From assembly GCA_025345505.1 (NCBI GenBank), contig JANVCC010000030.1, forward strand, positions 5,129,532 to 5,193,531: a stretch of 64,000 nucleotides of DNA. The letters run 5' to 3'. This document shows positions 48,716 through 60,200 of this stretch, in pieces. Numbering within the stretch: the first letter of the stretch is position 1; each line of letters begins with the position of its first letter. This stretch comes from Todiramphus chloris collaris (taxonomy: Eukaryota; Chordata; Aves; Coraciiformes; Alcedinidae). The notes below the pieces were generated by a model. The model was not told the DNA's origin. It saw only the letters and a program-made list of their open reading frames with translations, and made no database searches. The translations under genes were made by a program, and so were the position numbers.

Positions 48716-50984
48716 CTGGTGCCCAGCTGAGAGTGGAAACTTCAGTTTAGAAAGTTGGAAACTGCTTACTTTTTAGCTCAATATATTTTTTAAGAACTTA
48801 AAAAAACCCTCTCTTGAAGAGCTAATAAAACTTGGGGGGAAATAAATCATTTTATTACTTTTTCTCCTTGGTTGTTTATTTTTGTCTTGCAGGAAGGGAG
48901 GATATCTTAATCTTACTGCTGTGGTATCTGTCTGGAAATAAATTAATCTTTGAGCTTTACCCCTCCACCCCTTTCTTGAAAAAATCTTTAATCCTAGTGC
49001 TATGGTACATGTCAAAGAGGCTTCCTATCAAGTTGGTCAGACTCTTCCAGCATCAGTCATCTAAAGGAAATACTGTACAGAAAGGCTAGTCATTGACTCT
49101 CTGTTAGCAGGAGTGCAATTATTCCATAAAACAGAAGATTGTTATTGTAAAAGCTTATTCTTATACTATTAATAATTACACCAAAATAACATTACTGTAT
49201 AACATCTCTCAAAGTTTACTTCTGGAGTTAACTTTATTGTAACCTCTTTCAAGAGAAGCTGGGTGAACAAGACAGTAGCAACTGTGTAAACCCTGCAGCT
49301 ATTTTAATTTGCTTGGATGCGGCATGTGATGTCCATGCTGAGACCATGAAGAATTTTCACTGAGATTACACTCTGTAAGACAGTTTTTAACTATAAAACA
49401 AACCACCACTTCTAACCTGAGCTTATATGTTCCTGACTTAGATGTGCAAAAGATTTTACCTAACTCTGCCTAGTGTAGTTAATGGAGGAGACAATAAATG
49501 AGAAGATCCTGAGCCTGTGTAAGAACAGTGATTTTTAGCTCTTGAAATAAGACCTATAACTTCATAGAAATAATTTTATTTTTTTCCTTGTAGTATTCAC
49601 GAGCTTCTTTTCACTATTGTCTTTCAAACAGTCACCATGAATATGCATAGTAGTTAAATACGAGTGGTGCCTTATTCTTCTCTTTTTTATTTTTCCAGTT
49701 GTCCTTAGCAGGAGTGTGGACTGCCCTGACTGCAGTGATTGCTGCAACAAAGGCTTTCTGCCTGATGTAAAGGTAGCTGAAAGAAACATCCCACATCGTG
49801 GGATTTCAGACAGATTAATTGTCTGATAATTGAACAGGACTTTACACAGAAAAAGCCATATATTGTGGTCAATAGACCTGCTTATAAAGAGCAGATATAC
49901 AAGCATTTTTTATTTTATTAATTATTCATAAGTCGAGTTTTCTCTTTCTGTGCATGTTGATGAAGCGGATTAAGTATTATGAACAGGGAAGAAAAGTGGA
50001 ATAATATATGACAGGATAAGTAGCTGGTATGGAAGGGAGATGGAATATTAATTGCAAGGTGCTACAGTCTTCTCTCATCGTATTCCTACTGTGAAAATGC
50101 ATCAGAGGTGCACACTAATACTACAGTGAATATAAATTCATGTGCTACCCAAGTGTGATCATCTGAACAGTCTTTTTAAGCAGCTGTACATGCTTGCCAT
50201 GAGGTATCCCAGTCAGCTATGTGTATTGTGAGGAAAACCTAGCTTAATATTTTCATTTATGTCTTCAGATTTTCTTTTGATATATTTTTAATGTAAGTAC
50301 TAAAACTTGCCTTAAGAATCATATCAAAATCAGGTAGTGATTTTGCTGAAGGTTGCACAGAGGGTTATTGATCAAGGCAGAAACATGATACTGTTCAGTG
50401 ATTCACATCTCGGGTATTTCGGCTTTCTAACATTCAATTTAGACTAAGCTTTCTGGATATGCCCCTCAATAAAGAGGGAAAACCACAGAAGTATCTTTTT
50501 CTGTTTGTTTTTGGAGTTATTTTTTCAAAATGTCTATTTCTAACTGAATTAATCAAAGTCTCCCTGATGAATGAAGGTGTTTTACATTAGCTGTTTATTT
50601 AGAATGTTTTAAGTATTTTAAAAGTACTATCTATTTTCCAAGCTCTGTATTTTACAACAGTGAGATTAAAGACTCAGGCTGCTTTAAAAGTTGAGCAGAC
50701 AAAGGCAGTTAAAGATCTATAAGGAGTTCTTCTTGAAAGTACATTCAGAAATGACAGAATTATTTGTGAGTGCTGTGAGATGATGTAGTTTACTCTAGTG
50801 TAATCCTGGAAACAAAATTAGATCCTTTGAAAACTTCCTGCTGAACTTTAGAGTGAAAGTTTTCCCTCTTCACAGGCAGATGTGTTTCATACAAGTTTTG
50901 GTTTTACTGATTTAGGTACTTGAGAGTAGAATATAGTCTTGAAAAGTTTTCACTGTGTTATTTGCAAGGAAATCTCCCCATGAT

Positions 50985-51045
50985 TTGGCTGGACCAGGTG
51001 GTCTGCAGAGGTCCATTCCAACATCCACCATTCCATGATTCTGTG
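50985..51045 (+). mobile_element. CR1 LINE, extreme 3' end
   Basis: GATTTGGCTGGACCAGGTGG, TCTGCAGAGGTCCATTCCAA and CATCCACCATTCCATGATTC, then TGTG, follow the CR1 3' UTR variant with a CTGCAGAGGTCC block rather than the CTTTAAGGTCC block of the other copies, so it belongs to a different CR1 subfamily. Confidence 0.88.
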
Positions 51046-51923
51046 TAAGGGACAAGAAAAACAGACGTGGAATCCCAGGGCATAACAGTGATTTTTTTAT
51101 TGTTCAGCTGTGAATTAGTTACCATAAAGATGTGCTGGCAACCATTAAGGTGCTAGCACTCACTGGGCCTGCAGAGGCTCTTGATTAAATACAAAACAAA
51201 AAAGGGCCAAAAAGAAGAAGAAACCTCTCGAAGTCCCACAGAAATACGTTTCATTGATTGTTTAATCTGAGTAATCATTCCAACATATTTATCATAATCT
51301 CCCTACTTCTGACTTCATTGATGAGATAATGATTCTTCAGTCGTATTTTCTCTTCCCTCATGCATTCCAAATAAGGCTTTATAAACACTTCAGGTTTTGT
51401 AGGCTTTTCAAATTTTAACTTTAATTTTCCCTTTCACTTATATTTTAACTCTCCAATTAACTGAATTCTTTTAATGCATTATCTTCATTATAAAACCCAC
51501 TCATAATTTCTTTTCCACCTTACAAATATGACACATTTCTCCACTCTTGCATTCATCTACTCCTATCAGAGGTCACTACTTTGACCTTGTAGTCATTTTA
51601 TGATGTATGTATTTTCTAGGTTTCTTTCTATGATTCATTGATTACTTTTTCTCCCCTCTTTACAATAGATGTGCCAATAGTAATTAGTCTTGAACTGCTT
51701 GTTATTTTGTGACCTTTAAAAAGGCCGTGTCGCATGATTTATTTGCTTCTGCTGTGTGTGTTCAGATATTGTTTTGCTGTGGTAGAACCACTGGCCTTCT
51801 CTGATTTGGTAATTCATTTCCTGTTTTCTAAATGAAAACTCATCAAGAAATATTGACATTTTCACTCCAGTGGAGACTAGTAAATGTTATCTGGAGAACT
51901 GTTCTGTTTGATTTCCTAATTTT
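51046..51923. other. Unique AT-rich stretch
   Basis: Pyrimidine-rich in parts (51300-51660). No gene or repeat recognised. Confidence 0.5.
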
Positions 51924-51940
51924 AATTGCTTGAGGCAATT
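51924..51940. repeat. 17-bp inverted repeat in a homeodomain-like context
   Basis: AATTGC and GCAATT arms around TTGAG, followed 12 bases later by TTAAATTAATTA. The block from about 51905 to 51965 looks like part of a conserved element, but this is a style judgement. Confidence 0.6.
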
Positions 51941-52185
51941 CCTCCAGCACTTAAATTAATTATAGCGAAAAAGACTTCAAGACAGTGTGTAGTGAATGTG
52001 GTTCTGCTGTAGAGAGCAGCAGGATCTGGGATACAGAATTGGGAGGATGCAGGTGTCACATGATGGCAATGAGTAGTGAAGAACTGAAGAATTTAGGTGA
52101 GGTAGAAGAGAAAGAAGAGAAAAGGAGAAGGTTCATGTGGGGAATCAGAACACTTTTTTTAAAAGGTAAGAGTTTGGTCTTCCCT

Positions 52186-52199
52186 CCCCCCCCCCCCCC
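52186..52199. repeat. Poly-C run
   Basis: Fourteen C in a row. Confidence 0.9.
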
Positions 52200-52654
52200 A
52201 ATTTTTCTATCTAGTTTCATTAATGTGTTTTACTATAACTGCTCACATGCATATTCTTAACTTCAGAAAAATATGAGGTAATGCAACATGACCTAAAGTC
52301 AACTGGATTTAAATTAAACTGAATTACTTCACATTTGTTGTGAATGATGAGCGCAGCCACGGACAAAAGGAACTGATGGAACAGTGTAATTTAATGAGAC
52401 AAATAGTTGGTCTGTGGGACTGGGCCTTATAACTTTTTTATAACAAAGAGAAGAGGAAAGGATGAAGAAAAGCATGTGATGAATGTCACAACTAATGAAC
52501 TGGGAAGTGTTAGGCAGGAAAGTAATGTAAGAAGCTTACTGTCTCTCTGAGAAAAGAGAGGCTTACACAAGGCAGTTTAGACCTCTGTGTCTGCAGAACA
52601 GATTTCCAAGAGAGGACAATTCTAATGACATAATCCTAGAAAGTGTTCTGCAGG

Positions 52655-52670
52655 AAAAAAAAAAAAAAAA
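52655..52670. repeat. Poly-A run
   Basis: Sixteen A in a row. Confidence 0.9.
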
Positions 52671-55146
52671 TCCAAAGTGACTTTGGACTCATTTCAGTTA
52701 CATTAAGCACTACTTTCAGTATTAACATTCTGAAGCACTCAGAAGTAGTCAGAATCAAGAGCACAGTGTTGACCATGCAGAGCACAAGATAAGTCTTTGT
52801 ATCATAAAGTAAGAATTTCTTAAAGGAAAATGATATATCACCTAAGCTATCCAGACTTTAAGAACGGCCATTTATCTCAGGAGTAACTGTCATTAAGTGT
52901 CAGTATTGATCTTGGAAAGAAATGACATAGACCTCTATAACAGGCATAATCGGCATGTGGAGCATGCAACATAGTATTTCTCTGAGGTGAAAATTACTTA
53001 CACACTTAATCATTCACAGCCTGCCGACCCAAGATATCCTAACAGGGATGACTCTAGATCTTACTAATAACTGGAATGAAGTTTGCAAAAAAAAAATGTA
53101 TTGCGGCTACAAGAAACTTCTTAAAATTCCTCATGGACTTTTGCTTGGTGGGACCTGTAAGTGCATGTTCAGCAGAAAGCTAGATCCTACTGATAAAGAG
53201 GGATTTTTCTTCCAGCAAATAAATTCAGTGTGAACTATGAGCATCATGAATGTAATGCGTTTCACATTCACATAAATGACCATAAGACGTCCTGTTCCAC
53301 AGCCTTCTCCCTGTGAGTGAAAGATTTTGTCTAGGGGCCTAGAAGTGTGTTTCCTTGCATTAAGATTTGGAAATAATATCTTACCATATTTTCCTACTTA
53401 AATTACCTTTAAGCATTTGTGGGAAACAATTTTAGATTGAAGCCACCTTTGAGTCCCTTGCCTGTCCTGAGCTTTTACAAGCAGCTGGCCTTTTGTATGT
53501 TTTATTTTGTTTACAGACTAAACAGTTCCAGGAGGAAGACAGAGGGCATTAAACTCCTTACCTTTGTCTGTCAGTCTATTTGGGAACAAAATCAGAGTAC
53601 TTCATCTTCCCAGAGGAGAATTCTGGAGATACAATATTGTAAAACATGCACATCTTGGTAAAAGAGGCTGAAAGATTTGAATTTTTAATTGTGCTGCTTT
53701 GCTGAGACGTAAAGAAATTAAGACTGCTAAGGAAGATTCTAATACAGATGTATGAAGAAAAAAAAAAAAAAAAGATTTAAAGTAGTTACATTTGTACCCA
53801 GTGCAAATGCAAAAGCTTTCTATCTAAAACTAAAATTGACAATACGGAATATGTAGTAACCATAAGGGCTTCTTTGGTATTAATTCTCTTTGTTCTTATT
53901 TCTCATGTTCAAATTCCACAGTTGTAAGCTCTTTGCCAAACCTTCACCACAGCTCAGTCTGTGCCTAACTGTCATGACTGGACCTCCTTTTGCTGGAGTA
54001 AGTGTCCCCATGGGCTAAGGCAGAGCTTCCTGAAAAGGGAGATATATTGGTGTGGAGCCAGAAGATCTCTTCTTTCTCTATCCATTGAAACTGGAGGCAG
54101 TTTTATTCTGCTGGAGTGCATGGCAAGATTTCCCTAGATGCTCCAGTCATCTAAGTCACACTTGGATCATATTCAGGCTGTCACAAATTTCTTCTAAAGT
54201 AGGTTGTGGACTGCAAAATCCTAGATATATATGCTCCTTCTTCAGATGACATAGACATCAAACAGAGCACTATTATGCTCCTGGCTTAGGAGAAGCAGCA
54301 ATGTTAAACTGCCTGACCAGTCTGCAAGCTAATCTTCAGTCATCACCTCTTTGTCATCTCAGAAAATAATGAATGTAAGGCCTTGCTACAAGGACAGAAG
54401 CCTATTTCAGCTGTGGGTTTTTTTTGTTCCAAGTTAACAATCCTTTCCCACTATCATTTATCTCTGACAAGTACAATGTTTAGGAGTCAGAGGCTTACAC
54501 ACCTTTGCAAGAAGGTCTGATTTCTAGATCAATAGCGTCCCTCTAATATACCAATATAACCCATACTACACCATTAGGTTATCATGAATCAGAAATGTCA
54601 GAGTACATTCAAGACCTTTGTTACCTTTGGTAATTAATCCTGCATTTTCAGGTCATTTCTTTTTTGGGTTTTTCAATCTTTTTCATACAACTCCACAGTA
54701 AGCCCTTACGTTTTTTAGCAATGTGCTGGGTGTCTAAAAAAAAAAACAATAGGGAGGGGAAAAAAAATTCTTAGGTTTCCCAGCACTTCAATGTGACTAA
54801 AATGTTAAAACTTCCAAACTGTTACTGTCATTTTAAAACCAGAACAGTTTCCACCTTTCTGAAAACAGTGATGCAAGCAACACAGCTTTGTACTCCTATA
54901 GTGTTTGACATTTTATGTGCAACAAATATTGACTCCAACATTCCCTTGACAGAGCACAAAAATTCATTTTGTGAATTGTATTGACAGCCTAAGTAGGTTC
55001 TTTCTTTTTCACTTGAATAGGCTGCTCTAACTTATTAACTTAGTCTTAAGGGTTTTGAATATTTACCTCTAAGGTCTAGATATATTTACAGCACAACATA
55101 TCTTGAGTATTTTGATATACAAGAGACATAGGATGAAGGTTACCAT

Positions 55147-55241
55147 CTGCTCTAGTGGGAGGTATCCCTGCCCATGGCAGGGGGGTTGGAACTAGATGAT
55201 CTGTAAGGTTCCTTCCAACGCTGACAATTCTATGATTCTAT
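55147..55241 (+). mobile_element. CR1 LINE, truncated 3' end
   Basis: TGCTCTAGTGGGAGGTATCC, CTGCCCATGGCAGGGGGGTT, GGAACTAGATGATCTGTAAG and GTTCCTTCCAAC precede AATTCTATGATTCTATG. A clear sense-oriented CR1 3' UTR, close in sequence to the ends of the copies at 7.8 and 34.4 kb. Confidence 0.95.
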
Positions 55242-57902
55242 GTAATCAAATTATTGTGAAACTTCATAGAACATCCAAATGGTGAGTAGATATCCTCATA
55301 CAATAGCCCCTAGATCATAAAATTGATAGATCAGCTTCAGAAGGACTTTGAAGTGACCTATTCCTGAGGTAGTGGCTTTAATTCACCAAGACTTTCAATC
55401 CTCAGTATGCACGTCTGCTGCATGACATTGAGGTAGATAAAGGGACCTTTAGAAATTCATCTTGGTGACAGAAAAGGACATGTCAGATCTCCAGGAATAT
55501 AATTCAATTAATCATAATTTGATTAAGACCATTTCTGGATACTATCTTGAACAGCTCATCTGGAATATATGAGCTTTCCCAATATGACAAGTTTTCTAAA
55601 CAATATAGTGGTGAGTTAGGTTTCATATCTGCTGAGTCAGACTTCAGAGGACTATATCTCAGACCATTTGAATCTTATAACCTAAATAGGTGAACGGAGT
55701 TTATTCACAGATGCCTGGATAAATGGAGATTAAAATTGTCCTCCTTTTTCAAGAGCTAATTCAAGACACTTCAGAACACTTCCTCTCTTTCTATTGATCC
55801 ATCAACAGTTTCACAAGCCAACTGTGTTTCTTTTTGACCTGTAGTTTGTTCAGTCAAATAGGATAGATCTATTTCTTTGTAACTGGGGAGGTGTGGTAAC
55901 AGCCATTCTTGCTTAAAATCACTCTGGTGTACATTGCAGCTATGGCAGTCAGGGGAGCTAATTAAACCTCATCCATAGTCTTCCAGTATACAAACTTAGG
56001 TGAAATGTTTTTCTTCTAACATGCTGCCTGCTGTGAAAATTCATGCTTTAGCACCTACATCTGCTCTGCAGTAGAAATGAAGCTTTTGGTGTATCCCTTG
56101 GCATCTCAGCCTTATGACCCAAGAATTCCTCTGATCAAGTCTTTTGAGTTCATGTGGCAGCTTCCTAGTTAGGGTGGCCCTGGAGAAGTTCCCTGGGAAG
56201 AGACCTTCTCTCCTGCTATTTCTGCTTCATCGCTCCAGTTTAATGTCTGCCTCATGCTTTATGCAGCATGAACTTTTAAGTGTCTGAAGTAGAAATATTG
56301 TACCCCAATAATACAAAGATACGATGAATAGCAGGATACTTTCATAACTAATGGCTTTACTACTGACTGTTTCTCAGTCTTTTCCTGAGTGTGCTGTCCC
56401 CTTCTGCTCCATTTAGGCTAGTCTGTTAGAGGGAGCTTGGTACCTCCAGAGCTAGAGTGTGAGAGGTTGCTGCTCAGCTGACAGTCCCTCCTTTGCCCTA
56501 AAGGCAGGGAACTGCAGGTAGCAATGGTGTGCAGTGAGTTTCGGATGAATTATTGCTGCTGGCAATTACAAACTGTTCTCTCTTCCTCCACCCTGGGATT
56601 GCTACTACCATACTCCTGAGCACAAGTCATAGCTTAAAATGAAGTTCACACAGTCCTACTGTTACAGAATAATAAAATAATAAAAAAGTTAAGGTGCTAC
56701 AGTAACTCTCTGCTGTCAAATACTCTGATTCCTGTAGAATCCTTTGACTGAGCAAAGTTAAAAAAAATGGCATGCCAGCAGCTATAGTTAGGAGGTACCT
56801 TCTATTCTATAGAATACTTACTGTTAAATACATCATAGATTATGAAAATTAAGGAATAATGACTTTTTATTTGTAAACACCTCTAAAGTAAATACCAAAA
56901 TACAGACAGTCTCATATAGTACCCAGTATATTTCAGTTGTGTGGGGCTTTAATATTTGCTATACAAGTTTCCAGGAATCAAAACAAGTTTGTCTGAACAT
57001 CAGTGAAGAAATAAAATCTTTTTATGCCAAAGGTAGACAAGAAGCAACCGATATTAGGGAGATAATGAGAAACATTGCATGTATATTTACCTACTTAAAA
57101 GTGTAGTAGTGAAGTCCTGCCATGATAACCCAGGAAAATCCAAGAATAAAACCCGTGAAACAGATACCCCAGCCCAGACTGGAGGATCAACAAGTGTTGA
57201 TAGTTTACAGACAAATGGTGTGTGGCTATGAGAGTTTGATTCCAAATATCCATCAGTATGAAGTCAAATGGTCTAAACCAAAAATCATCAAAATAATACT
57301 GTTACAGGACAAAATTGGGAAGATCAAAATCAGAGTTTGATACTTTGCCCTTGAAACACTGATAAGAAAACACTAGGAGAGCATTTCAGTGATTTTCTTT
57401 TTCTTTTCTTTCAAGTTTCCCAACAGCAGGTTGCTAGGAAACACAGTATAACCAAAGAGGAATGAAGTGTATTATAGACTTATAAAATATTCCAGTGCTA
57501 ACTGAGGAGTACAATAGCACCACAGACTGAAAATTCTTCAACATTCTCAATTAATTGTAACTTCTAGTGACTTTCATCTAGAATTTAGTTTTTGTTTCTT
57601 TGGCTATCCAGAGAGCCCTTGCCTGAAAAAGCTCATTGACAGATATAAAATATTATTATAAGGCCACAGACTTTCTTTTCAGAGTTAAAAAGGCAATCTG
57701 TGTTGATGACAGTTGTAATTTTCACTCTATAGAAACTTAATGTTATTTCCTGATAATGTTAACTGTAAATAAAAGTAATAAATGTTAATTTTCATGTTGT
57801 GCATCAAACCGAATGAAAAATAATGCACTAGCTGAGGTAAAATAGTATGTATGTCATATTCATTCAAATTAAAAAAAAAAAGTCACTATTTAATTAATCC
57901 TT
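55242..57902. other. Unique non-coding stretch
   Basis: No gene or interspersed repeat recognised. The open frame at 57122-57340 (72 codons) has a lysine- and isoleucine-rich, AT-driven composition and no domain. Confidence 0.55.
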
Positions 57903-58021
57903 AATTTCTAGGTCTAAATATATGTTGAAGGCAAGATAAAGGTAGAGACTGATCAGTAACATTAAATTTCTAGGACTATATATTAAAGGCAAGAAAAAGG
58001 TAGAGACTGATCTGTAATATT
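57903..58021. repeat. Imperfect tandem duplication, period about 60
   Basis: The two copies share AATTTCTAGG, GAAGGCAAGA/AAAGGCAAGA and AAAGGTAGAGACTGATC, with a few substitutions and a small indel. This divergence makes it older than the 42-bp duplication at 9.1 kb. Confidence 0.9.
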
Positions 58022-58560
58022 AGAAGCAGCTTTTTCAAAGTATGTATTTTTAATTTTGGGGTGGGACAATATATAATACATGTACTCATTTCTACCTAAT
58101 TATCTCACTAATTCTTTGTCTTAACATCTTTAACCTTATTCTGGAATGCCTTCTTTGGTGGAAGGGAATTTCACAGTCATTCTCAGATGTCATGGTTTCA
58201 TGCTAATAAAGTTAATGTCAACAATCAAACCTGTAATAAGAAGTTCTGATGGAGATAGTCTTTACTGAGTTCCTAGGAAAAGTACATTCACAAAATAAAA
58301 GGATTCTGTAAGAAATGTTGAAATATATTTTTCTGAGAATAATACCACAGTGGCTGTTTTACATTAGCTCTAACATGGCTGCAAATATGGTGTCACCTCT
58401 ATGCAATAAAGTTGTGCTTTTTGTTTTTTCAGGATTTGTGAGCAATAGAATACATTCTTTAATGAGAGAGATAACTACAAGTGTTTTAATGACAGGAAGC
58501 TCCTTTTGTTCCCAGAGCTTGATTTTATCTTTCACTTAATAGCATATACCTATCTCCACT
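58022..58560. other. Unique non-coding stretch
   Basis: The open frame at 58315-58539 crosses a good acceptor-like site (TTTTTGTTTTTTCAG, about 58433), but nothing identifies a gene. Confidence 0.5.
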
Positions 58561-58990
58561 GAAGATTAAAAGCTCTGTCTGAGATGATTAATGATAATTA
58601 GCAGCCTCAATATACAAAGGATGGAATTTATCTTCAGACTTTAAACACCTGAATTTGAGTGTCCAATACAGGCATCTGAATGAGATGCCTCAGCTTCCCT
58701 AAGCATCCCTGGACATCTTGTAAATACAGCCAGTGAAGTCTGGAGAAATACCCTGAGGCTCACCCTGAAGGTATGAGATCCATCTGGCCTGTTGAGTTGT
58801 CCCAGGCTTCATTAGCTTGCACTGATTTTGAGTTTAATTTAACTTCCCACTTGGAGTTTAATTTAGCTGTGTCACCTGCTCCCTTGGTTTGTCTGGGTAT
58901 CCTCTCTGGAGACCATCTGCAGCCTAATTAGCACGTTGGTGTTTCTTATGTCCCGTGCTGCAGCAGTCAGCTCCATGCCTGGGAGGTAGA
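58561..58990. promoter_or_regulatory. Possible conserved non-coding element
   Basis: A unique block with GATGATTAATGATAATTAGC, then, near 58790-58960, TTCATTAGCTTGCACTG, two GAGTTTAATTTA words 24 bases apart (58830 and 58854) and GCAGCCTAATTAGCACG. Several TAATTA/TTAGC homeodomain-type cores in a non-repetitive block suggest a regulatory element; unconfirmed. Confidence 0.3.
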
Positions 58991-60016
58991 TATGTGAGGG
59001 TTTGTAAACAGCATTAAACTATGGAACTGGGCCTTCAAATACTAGGTTATGGTGAAATCCTAAATACCTAGTTCCTGTAAAGGCGCCTACATCTAGCTCT
59101 CCAAACCTTTCAGATGAATCCCTCCCCATTTCAAAAGGGGATAAATGCCATTATATTTAAATCACTCTACAACAACAGAAATAATCACACAAAGATTAGC
59201 AAACTTACTTCAGGTAAAAATGACATAAACTTGCAGAGCAAAGTTTTCACTCCTCTTCCTTAGTTTTCAACCTTATCTAGATACAAACCTCAGTGCAACC
59301 TCTTGTTGCATCCATTTTTTCTTCTTTCTAGTAGCTTGATTTTGTAAATAAAGCAAATAAAAATTCTTTTCCCATTCATAAGACATAAATTACATCATTT
59401 ATTTCCATCCTTTATCTTGAATCACTCAAAAGGAAAAATGCAAACAAGTATGGAAAGTCAGGCTTTGTCTCTTTTAGTAATTTCTCTTTCAGTAATTTCT
59501 CTTTCTTTGATTAGCTACCATGTTTGAATATCTCCTCTCAAGAAATCGTATCATCATACAATCATCATCTTCTCTTAGCTCCTCTTAGCATTTAGTTCTA
59601 GCACTTGGAACAGCTTGAGTTTGATGGTTCATATTTGGTGAATGTTAATAAGCTCGAGTCAATAAAACATCTGTCCAAATTATTACAAATGTAGCACTGT
59701 TATAGAGGTTTAGATGCTAGTGGAAGACATTAGAGAACTTAACTTGCAGCAGCTTGAACTATTTTAAAAGGTTTTCTAATATTGGGTTTGACAGAGTTTT
59801 GCATGCTGCAGTTTATGTAAGATAATCAGACATTGTGGTTTTATTGTGCTGTGAGCATCCTTTCTCATTTCCTTTATAAAGGTCATTTAATTTTTCTTAC
59901 TTCTCTCCACAGTGAGCAAACCCCTCTATGAAAACCTGTAAAAGAGGAGACTACCCATCTATTCCTGTCATCAGCTTCACCCTGGTGTGTGCATTACGTT
60001 GTTTTGCATGCTGTGT
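58991..60016. other. Unique non-coding stretch
   Basis: Has a 15-bp tandem duplication at 59476-59505 and a good splice-acceptor-like tract ending near 59912 with no matching donor. Confidence 0.5.
59476..59505. repeat. 15-bp tandem duplication
   Basis: Two exact copies of AGTAATTTCTCTTTC, preceded by a partial copy. Confidence 0.9.
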
Positions 60017-60200
60017 ACTCTTGTAAGAGTAGCTGTCTGTATTGGGTCACACTGAAAGTATGAGTAGCCCTATATTTTATCTCCAATGGCGGCCAATAAT
60101 TGGTGCCAAGGATATAAAAAAAAAAACCCCAACAAAACAGAGTAAGCACCCATTATATTCTCTTACTTTACAGCCACCTCCTGCTCAGAGATGTACAGAA
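60017..60200 (-). mobile_element. Ancient CR1-like repeat, antisense
   Basis: GTCTGTATTGGGTCACAC, then TAGCCCTATATTTTATCTCC, AATGGCGGCCAATAATTGG and TGCCAAGG follow the remembered order GTATTGGGTCAGACC, TAGCCCAGTATCCTGTCTCC, AGTGGCCAATGCCAGGTGCC of an old LINE 3' end common in turtles, crocodilians and birds. The weaker match goes on through an ACAGAGTAAGCACCCAT and CAGCCACCTCCTGCTCAGAG part. It has an internal A-run (60117-60126). Family naming is from memory. Confidence 0.6.

Larger units (their letters stand above)
47037..50984. other. Unique non-coding stretch
   Basis: AT-rich. It holds A-runs near 47462-47474 and 47631-47644, two imperfect small tandem duplications (48065-48110 and 48205-48265) and a C-rich tract (48689-48715). 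Open frames up to 114 codons (49562-49906, minus) are not recognisable. Confidence 0.55.
51941..55146. other. Unique non-coding stretch
   Basis: Contains a 14-C run (52186-52199), a 16-A run (52655-52670), a 17-A run near 53758-53774 and short A-runs near 54737. An open plus frame at 51985-52260 ends at an AAAG/GTAAGA donor-like site, but no family is recognised. Confidence 0.5.

Noticed and set aside
48880-48900. Strong splice-acceptor-like tract (TTTTTGTCTTGCAG)
   Set aside because: No donor at exon-like distance on the same strand; isolated acceptors are common in T-rich DNA.
51985-52165. Frame with an acidic, lysine-rich peptide ending at an AAAG/GTAAGA donor-like site
   Set aside because: No ATG at its start, weak acceptor upstream and no known family; kept only as a remark in the segment entry.
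58189-58215. TGTCATGGTTTCATGC, similar to the start of the LTR at 22161
   Set aside because: Similarity stops after about 12 bases; no LTR body, end or target-site duplication was found.
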